A stretch of DNA of 64,000 nucleotides, from NCBI GenBank assembly GCA_029891345.1, contig CM056994.1:223024491-223088490 (forward strand), in the 5' to 3' direction. The DNA is from Dryococelus australis (lineage: Eukaryota > Arthropoda > Insecta > Phasmatodea > Phasmatidae). Under the pieces are notes generated by a model that worked only from the letters and a program-made list of their open reading frames with translations, had not been told where the DNA came from and did not search any database. This document shows positions 57,335-64,000 of this stretch, one piece after another. A program made the translations under genes and the position numbers. Position 1 is the stretch's first letter. Every line of letters starts with the position of its first letter.

Positions 57335-59245
57335 TAAATACATTCGGTAGCCATGTCAAAACAAATTTAAAAACAGAACGTGTTTTCGCGGTTACATGCC
57401 CAAAGTAGAATGAAATCAATGGAAATTCTAACCTCAACAAACATGGAACTTGAAATGTATTATATTTAATTATAATATCCTGCGACATTTATCAATATTA
57501 ATCTTTTTAATTCTTATGAAACCTACACTTTTACTGTAATGGCATAACGGGTGGGTATTAGTACAATCAACCTTAAACGTTTCAACAAGTGCAGAGAAGT
57601 CGTACGAAACGACATATCAAAACGGTTCACTTTGCAGGAGCAACAACTGCGATCGGAACTCATTCGAAGGTAATGTAACCTCTTCAATAGCTGATCTTGT
57701 TTAAAGTGAAGTAGTTCTGCATCCCGTGTAACCGCGACCCAAAACGGCTCACTAACTGAAGCTTCAGAAAAATTAATATACTGCTTGAAATCACTTATTT
57801 AGCGTGTGTTTCAAACAGAGGTCCCCATCATCTTCCCAGTCCGCCCCGCCCGCCCCTGGTGTTGTCATTGCGATCCACTGACTGTGGGTTTGTTTGATGT
57901 GCCTTTCAGGTGCTGCATCCTCGGTGAACATGCATATTAATGGATTGTTCTCTCTCTATATCTATATGTGTAGTCAGTGGCCTCGACACGGGGAGGGCGT
58001 TGTTTTCCATGACGTGGCTGTTTGCGCACCCTGCTACTCCTCCCTGCGGCCAGTAGAGCCACTCCACGTTATAACTGACCGTCCCTATTCGCGCCCTTCA
58101 ACTACCCGCTGCGTCCTTTGCAACGAGCATGATAAATGGTTGGTCACACTCAAGTACAGTGGGAAAAACAGACGCTAAAATACGTATCTCGGTGTCCATA
58201 TTTCGTAATTTATTTGTGACAAACAATGTATATTACTTCATTACTCTTAATTTAAATTGTAAACGGGCCACTGAATAACTTAATAAAATAAAAGTTTAAC
58301 ATCACGGAAAATATTATTTGTAAATGTTCAACACATAGATATGAAAACATAAAATCATTTTAGACGAGTAGTACTTTTCTTTTACTACGGAATATATCCA
58401 GAGTGTGCATATGGTAATAACATATAAGATACTCTTATGCCATACCTTATATATTTGCATATTAAAAATCGGGATGTGTTCATAGCTTTTATTGTGCTAT
58501 TTTTCGTTACTGTACCTGAACACTACTTAAAATTGGCGTATGTAATAAAAATTTTGTAAGGTTATGTAGCTCTAGTTTATATACTATTTACGAACTATCA
58601 CGAGGGAATTTTGCACTCGGCATTCAAATTGCTGGTTGCCTTAACACGTGCGCCTACGTTGTGTAGTTCTTTTGAAAGTATTGATTTTCCTTTAATAATC
58701 TGACCGTTATCGAAATCGATGACTCGCTTAACGAGGACGTTTTGCAGCTATGCATGATCTGTGTACTTGTAAAACTGCGGTGTTTACGTGTAAAGGTGCG
58801 AGTAGTGGGCGGTAAAATTTACTTCGGTCAACTCAGCAATTTTGAGTGCAGTACTGCGAAACACAAGTAACATCTCAAATACTGGGCAACACCGGGCCTG
58901 TACCGCTGACTACAGTGGAGTGTGATAACGCATAATGAATAAGATGACAAAAACCAGGCGGTGTGGCGGTTTAACTCTACAAGTTCTCCTGAAGGTAAGT
59001 GGTTGGCGAATGAGATCCTGCCATGTTGCTGCATTTTTGCGGCTCTTTCCGAACAGAGTCCGGGATGCGTGTGGTATGTTCACTTTTGTGTAGTTGACCT
59101 TTAAGCCGCCCATACACGTACGAGCGCGGCTCGCTAGCCACGCTCGGGAATGTTTCACCACACATGTCACACGAGACCAACATACGCAGAGCTGTGCTCG
59201 CTCATTGCAGTCGCGGAAATGAGTAGCGGCTGCAGTCACCGTAAA
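57335..59245. other. No gene seen; GC-richer block at 57830-58150
   Basis: The plus frame 57894-58178 begins just before a possible acceptor (gatgtgcctttcag, ending 57909) and crosses a GC-rich block, but has no recognised motif. The minus frames 58828-59239 overlap in three phases and are not credible together. Confidence 0.4.
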
Positions 59246-59256
59246 AGACGAATGTG

Positions 59257-59459
59257 AGCGAAGAGATTTGGGCGGCTATTAACATTATGGTCTTGAGAGC
59301 CGGTGAGGGTGATTGAGGTGAGCATGGAGCGGTGCCGGAATGAGAGGGCAGGGGAAACGGGTGATCTCCGAGAAAACCCGCCGACCAATGGCATCGTCCA
59401 GCACGATTCCCACTTGCGAAAATCCGGTGATCCGGCCAGGGATTGAACCCGGTCCGCCC
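59257..59459 (-). repeat. tRNA-derived SINE type 1, 5'-truncated
   Basis: An imperfect 11-bp duplication, agacgaatgtg (59246-59256) and agatgaatgtg (59460-59470). It keeps the B box (complement of gattgaacccgg) but not the A box. The minus frame 59202-59570 is mostly this SINE. Confidence 0.9.
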
Positions 59460-59474
59460 AGATGAATGTGGTCT

Positions 59475-60525
59475 GTTCGCGGGGAGAAAGAAGAAAACGA
59501 GGAAAATGTGGGAAAATATGTGGCTACAAGAAAGACCGCGATTCAAACATTTAAATCTGCTGAACTTCATTAGAAAGGATCGTTCTGGCGACTACAAAAA
59601 CTACTTCTGAATGTCTGATGAGGATTTCAATGTCACTTGTAAAAGCAGCACCGTTTATTCTGAAACAAGATTCTCTGATGCGAAATACCATCAAACTTGA
59701 GATAAGCCTCGCAGCGACTCTGCGTTTCCTCGCCACAGGGCGGACGTTTGAGGACCACAAGTTTGACATACTCATTCCACCTTAGGCGTTAGGCATAATT
59801 ATTCTGGAGACCTGCAAGGCTATATACAAGACCGTCAAAGGAAAATATTTGAAGGTAAGACAAATCAAAATAATGATATTTGTATTTATTCACCTGCATC
59901 CTTCAGCATAGTACTGACACTTCACATTGATACAGTGTGTATATGTGGGAATTCCTATTAACTGTGGTTAGTTTCATGAAGAAAAAACGTTTGCAAGCTC
60001 TCTTCTCACGAGTACGTTTCAGGATCGTGATAGTTGGATTGACCTGTGATATTGGTGGTGTGTGTATATTTGACAGATACTAATACTGTTAAATGCCATT
60101 AGGAAAAGCATTTTATCTTGAACGAAATTTTGTACCAGAGTTCATGTCCGTGTAGAATTCAGTAAAATGTTTGTACTCCTGGCTCGTACGTGTCCTTCTG
60201 TCTGCTCTGTACTTGTCATTGCCATATGCGCAGTATGCAGTGATTTTAAAGCTGGTAACACTCACTTGAGCACAAAGAGGAAACGTGTTGAAAGGACGTT
60301 TGCTCAAATGACAATCTGCTTTAATTGCGCGAGGATCCTTTACTTCTGTCTCCCTCGGCACATCCCACGATACTTAATATTTACGTGCAGTTTTCCAAGT
60401 AGCCTTCACTGGTTTCATTATGTCAGTCGGATATGAGAGGTTACAGTAATTGCATCTCTTGCGTGCATTTTGTAGCGTGTAGTGTGTATTACATTTATAT
60501 ATTTATGTAAATTAGTAATATAATT
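59475..60525. other. No gene seen
   Basis: Unremarkable mixed sequence. The antisense frames 60113-60361 and 60167-60436 are not supported by anything else. Confidence 0.45.
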
Positions 60526-60528
60526 GTA

Positions 60529-60956
60529 TAGGCTGTTCCCGGTAAAATTAGCACTTTTGAAAACTCTGCTTAGGATTTACTTGAACGCGCGTTGCGTATT
60601 CTTCCAACTTATGTAAAATTAACACTAGCAAGGGCCTCGTCACTTTATCCATGTGTCGGTCCAGTGAAACTGTGAAATTACACGAAAAGTAAATATTTTA
60701 CAAACATTCTCATTTTTCACTTCAATACATAAAAAAAAAAAAAAAAAAAAAAGCGAAAGAAATAATTTTAGCTATCGCAAATGGTCACGTAACGATTTTT
60801 AACCGTCGTTAAGATATGGAACTACTTTCCATCCATCGTTACCAACTCAACTGTGTGCATGTTATTCAGTGCGGCCGTTAGAATATATGTAGACTCGAGC
60901 AGTGACTTTTCTCTAAATTTGATTTCAAAAGTGCTCACTTTATCGTGAACAGCCTT
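60529..60956 (-). mobile_element. MITE family A, copy A6
   Basis: 428 bp flanked by TA (60527-60528, 60957-60958). The ends are taggctgttcccggtaaaat and ctttatcgtgaacagcctt. An A22 run at 60731-60752 sits in the A/T-rich centre. Confidence 0.9.
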
Positions 60957-60959
60957 TAA

Positions 60960-61975
60960 GCGTGTTGATCTGTCGGAATAGGTCACGTAATAGGTCGTGC
61001 GTGCAAGCCACAGTTATTCTTATTTCACTCTAAAAACTGTACATGTATTGCTATGAATGCTATGAAATATGTTAGTCACCCTGCCCCTTCCGGTCAGTAG
61101 CGCGTAATACGTACGTACGGTAATATGTCAATTACGTATGCCCGATGGACATGACTGTAAAATCAAAGCTTTGTGTGAATTACTTCAGTGTTATGGTTTG
61201 TATGACATTTTATACCAGCAAGACTTGAAACAGCAAACTTAATCCACGCCACATGCTTTCGCCGCCAAGTCACTTATGAAATGCTATCATAGCGTGAAAA
61301 ATTACTTCATATCGTTCTATATTTACGATATGAAGTTTCTCTCATTTCAAAGTAACTCTTTCAATTTTCTTCTCGTCATACTTGAGCGGTATGAATTTTC
61401 AGTTGCCCTTATTTATGTTTATTTTTATATCACCCAGTAGACTGTTGATGAGCTAACCATAACTCAGAAGTTCAAGTGGTAGGCGACTGCTTGAAGCTTC
61501 GACCATATCCGCCTGAGGAACCGCACGATCATTGAACCTGTGAGACTTAACCTGTTGCGGTTCAATTGCTGTACGTGTGGCGGTGACATCACAGGACCAA
61601 CGCCCACTGGTAGAGACGCACCGCGCTGTTCTCCACACGTTCTCAGTACGAGTAACGATGGAATAAGGTATATACTCTTCTCCCAGTGTACTTCACTCCA
61701 CACCATTGTATTTTTCCCGAACGCTTGTAATATTTTGAAGTTCTTTTTGAGAATATTCAAACTCCATTTATTCAGTTCTTCAGAAACCATTTTATTTCGT
61801 TAATAGATGTGTTCTTTCCGCATCAAATTAAGAGCTACCTAGTGTAGCGTTTATTGGCGAATGGGGCATGTCGAACTAAAGCTAAATATGACTGACTGCC
61901 TTCGCAGCCATTGTTGTAGTTAGTAAGTTAATCTTATCCTACACCTAAAAACCACGGCACACGTACCCTTACATT
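60960..61975. other. No gene seen
   Basis: AT-rich with a balanced block at 61490-61640. Antisense open frames (61453-61790 minus, 61540-61803 plus) cancel each other as evidence. Confidence 0.45.
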
Positions 61976-61977
61976 GT

Positions 61978-62042
61978 CCGGTTTTCGAACTCATACTCCT
62001 CATAAAAAGGCTGGTGCTCGAGCAAACTATGCCACGTAACTA
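61978..62042 (-). repeat. tRNA-like SINE head fragment
   Basis: The minus strand reads gtggcatagtttgctcgagc as an A-box region and gagttcgaaaacc as a B box. No body was recognised. Confidence 0.45.
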
Positions 62043-62044
62043 CA

Positions 62045-62400
62045 ACATGTTCGAGACCACCTGTAACAGTGCAGAATTTCTGTCAATAATAAAAAAATGC
62101 AATCGTATAGACATTACATTGTGTTCCCTTCCGGTTTTTCTTTTGACTTTTTTTTGGGAATTTCGGAGTTTCTTTATTGGCACCCTTTCTAATAACAAGG
62201 AGATCGATGAACATTTCCATTTCAGTGTATGGCGCCTTTCTCACTAACACAGACTCAATCGAGGAGTGGGATTTTCCTTTGTTGTGGACTACTTGATTTT
62301 TTTTAGGGATAATGTTGGTGTAGCCTATAGCTCTCATTTGAGTGCAGTATGCTGATTACGTTAATTCCCCCCCCCCCACACCAATTGTACCAATATTAAT
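62045..62400. other. No gene seen
   Basis: T-rich and C8 runs (62367-62374) with unsupported antisense frames. Confidence 0.45.
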
Positions 62401-62402
62401 TA

Positions 62403-62639
62403 TAGGCTGTTCACGGTAAAGTGAGCACTTTTAAAAGTCTTCTCATTTGGAATAGTAGTCAATAAATTATTTCATTTAAGTCTTAGATGTTAACTTCCGA
62501 GTGTCGTGTAATATACACCCCGTGTTTATTGCGTACATGGCAACATTTATTTGAAAAAAGGTGGTTAAGGAATAAAAAATGGCTGAAAGAAAGAAGTAAC
62601 TAGAGCCTCAAAAGTTCTCACTTTACCGTGTACAGCATA
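62403..62639 (+). mobile_element. MITE family B, copy B3
   Basis: Flanked by TA (62401-62402, 62640-62641). Left end taggctgttcacggtaaagt, right end ctttaccgtgtacagcata. Interior matches B2, including ttctcatttggaatagtagt and taactagagcctc. Confidence 0.88.
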
Positions 62640-62984
62640 TACAATATTTGCCACACGAAATCACTTGTCGAGTACAGGTTTTACGGGCACGCAGCTGAAA
62701 TAAATATGTAAACAGTAAAATGTAAATCCTGTGTGCCAGTTTATTTTAGGCGCGTGTTGCACAGTAATTAGTCAGCTATGAGAGTGACATACTTGGTGGC
62801 AGTGGTACGAAATGAGGCAGATCTAGCTACCGGTTTGCCAACTCATCGCCTCACTGAGGTGCGCACTGACATGGCGGACGTCACTCTCAGCTTCTTTCGC
62901 CTTTGCTTCAGCACCGCTGCAAGTAGACATCCGCCGTTTTTGATTAAAATCAGGAGAATCACATCTCTTATACTTTGAGACGAC
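62640..62984. other. No gene seen
   Basis: Antisense frames 62778-62978 (plus) and 62823-63017 (minus) overlap with no recognised content. A moderately GC-rich block lies at 62800-62940. Confidence 0.4.
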
Positions 62985-63603
62985 AGAAAGCTCTGCTTGA
63001 CATCTACTTGTATGCACATTGTGTATTCTTCCGCTGTTTGTTAAATTAACTTTGCCGAGGGCCTCATCAATTTATTCTGGCGTTGCTCAAGCGAAACTGT
63101 GAATATATTATAAACGTTAATATTTCACAACTTTTCTAATACTTATATGCATTAAGAAAACAGAAAGAATAAAAAATAACTTGTCACGGGTGTTTACCTA
63201 AAAAAATTCAACATTATGATATGGAACTACTTTTCATCCATCATCACTTACTTTACTAGGCGCTTGCTAGTCAGTTTAGGTACTCGTTAAAATGTATGCA
63301 GTGAGTGGAGAGATTTGGGCGGCCCTTAACATCGTGGTCTTGAGAGCCGACGAGGATGAAATGAGGAAAGTATGGAGCACCTCCAAAATGCAAGGGCGGG
63401 AGAAACGGGAGATCGCTGAAAAAACCGCCAACCAGTGCCATTGTTCTGCATGATTCCCACTTGCGAAAATCTGGGAGTGACTCTGCCGGGAATCTAACCC
63501 GATTCGTCTAGGTGCGAAGCGAGTAGAAAACATAAGCAAGTTGAGGCAGTTACATTTTATAAAAGTTGGTTTGAAAAGTGCCCGATTAATTGTGTACAGC
63601 CTA
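62985..63603 (-). mobile_element. MITE family A, 5'-truncated copy split by a SINE
   Basis: Starts at the sub-terminal aaagctctgcttgacatcta without the outer TIR, continues with gggcctcatcaatttattct and gatatggaactacttttcat, is interrupted at 63301-63527 by a SINE, and ends ttaattgtgtacagccta before TA (63604-63605). Confidence 0.85.
63301..63527 (-). repeat. tRNA-derived SINE type 1 nested in MITE A
   Basis: The 3' tail on the plus strand is tgagtggagagatttgggcg. The body is type 1 (agaaacgggagatcgctgaa, gattcccacttgcgaaaatc), and the B box is degraded (complement of atctaacccgattcg). The 5' A-box half is missing. It lies within family A sequence. Confidence 0.9.
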
Positions 63604-63605
63604 TA

Positions 63606-64000
63606 TCAGTGAAAAGACAAAGTTATGTGCTAGCTACTAGGTTCACAGAATAATTGCGCAAAAATTATATAAAATTTTTTATATTTAAGGATAATTGTAA
63701 TTAAATTGTTAACTGCTTCCTTTGATGTTCTATAATCGTGAAACACACTGTGCACAAGCAACAGTATATGTATTTTCTCTCTGATCCTAAATATTTCGAT
63801 TTGTTGATTTGTTTAGGGGTATAAAACCGTATAAATTAACCACTGTTGTACAAAATTGCCGATATGTCGTGTCGGCCTGCAGTCTTACCACCATAGACTA
63901 ATGCTGAGGTAGACCGCTTATTCGTTTACTGCGCATGTACCCAACATAGGCCTACCCCAATGGAACACAACTGTCAAAGTCACATGGTCAACGGTAATGA
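63606..64000. other. No gene seen
   Basis: AT-rich end of the window with no recognised feature. Confidence 0.5.

Noticed and set aside
58828-59239. Three overlapping minus frames suggesting a multi-exon gene
   Set aside because: They overlap in all phases over the same DNA, which is a composition effect. No conserved motif was seen.
1-64000. CRISPR arrays, bacterial operons, phage or endogenous viral genes
   Set aside because: No regularly spaced direct repeats with unique spacers, no tightly packed ORFs with ribosome-binding sites, and no recognisable viral protein motif.

Overview
This window is nuclear DNA of a eukaryote, most likely an arthropod, and probably an insect with a large repeat-rich genome. 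The evidence is AT-rich, ORF-poor sequence with long introns or intergenic stretches; tRNA-derived SINEs with a tetranucleotide-type tail; Tc1/mariner and hAT transposons; a jockey/CR1-type LINE; and abundant TA-flanked MITEs. No species can be named from the sequence alone. No complete host protein-coding gene, rRNA, genuine tRNA or CRISPR array was found. Nearly all long open frames lie in microsatellites, minisatellites or transposon relics.

Layout. 1-7.1 kb is AT-rich sequence broken by GC-rich patches (2.7-3.2, 3.6-4.1, 4.7-5.1 and 6.6-7.1 kb) with simple repeats and one tRNA-like SINE. 7.2-9.35 kb holds a dispersed repeat (called R here), a TATATATGTACG microsatellite and, inside that microsatellite, a decayed hAT element with an exact 8-bp target duplication. 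10.04-11.26 kb is a whole but dead Tc1-like element. 13.8-15.6 kb is an inverted-repeat element containing a SINE and a TTAA-flanked element. 16-18.2 kb has a full-length SINE, a degenerate GCCATGTTGG repeat and a minisatellite. A plausible 80-bp host exon lies at 18.7 kb and a LINE relic at 19.6-20.9 kb. From 23 to 41 kb the sequence is mostly unassigned, studded with two MITE families that share terminal inverted repeats. 40.2-41.7 kb is a TIR element carrying another MITE and a tRNA-like SINE. 42.3-42.9 kb is an exact 14-copy, 42-bp minisatellite. 44.5-45.1 kb is a Harbinger-like MITE. 45-51 kb is SINE-rich. 54-55 kb is a second Tc1 relic, followed at 55.2-56.2 kb by a long foldback structure that was invaded by a SINE. 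57-64 kb has more SINEs and MITEs, including a SINE nested inside a MITE.

How the parts relate. The non-autonomous elements (MITE families A and B, the foldbacks, the SINEs) encode nothing and must have relied on proteins made elsewhere. None of the transposases seen here is intact, and none has termini matching MITE families A/B. Nesting gives a relative order: SINE insertion came after MITE A at 63.3 kb and after the foldback at 55.9 kb, and MITE A came after the TIR element at 40.7 kb. The most distinctive signals are the shared-terminus MITE pair, the 55.2-56.2 kb foldback, the perfect 42-bp array, and repeat R, whose reading frame is similar in three copies.
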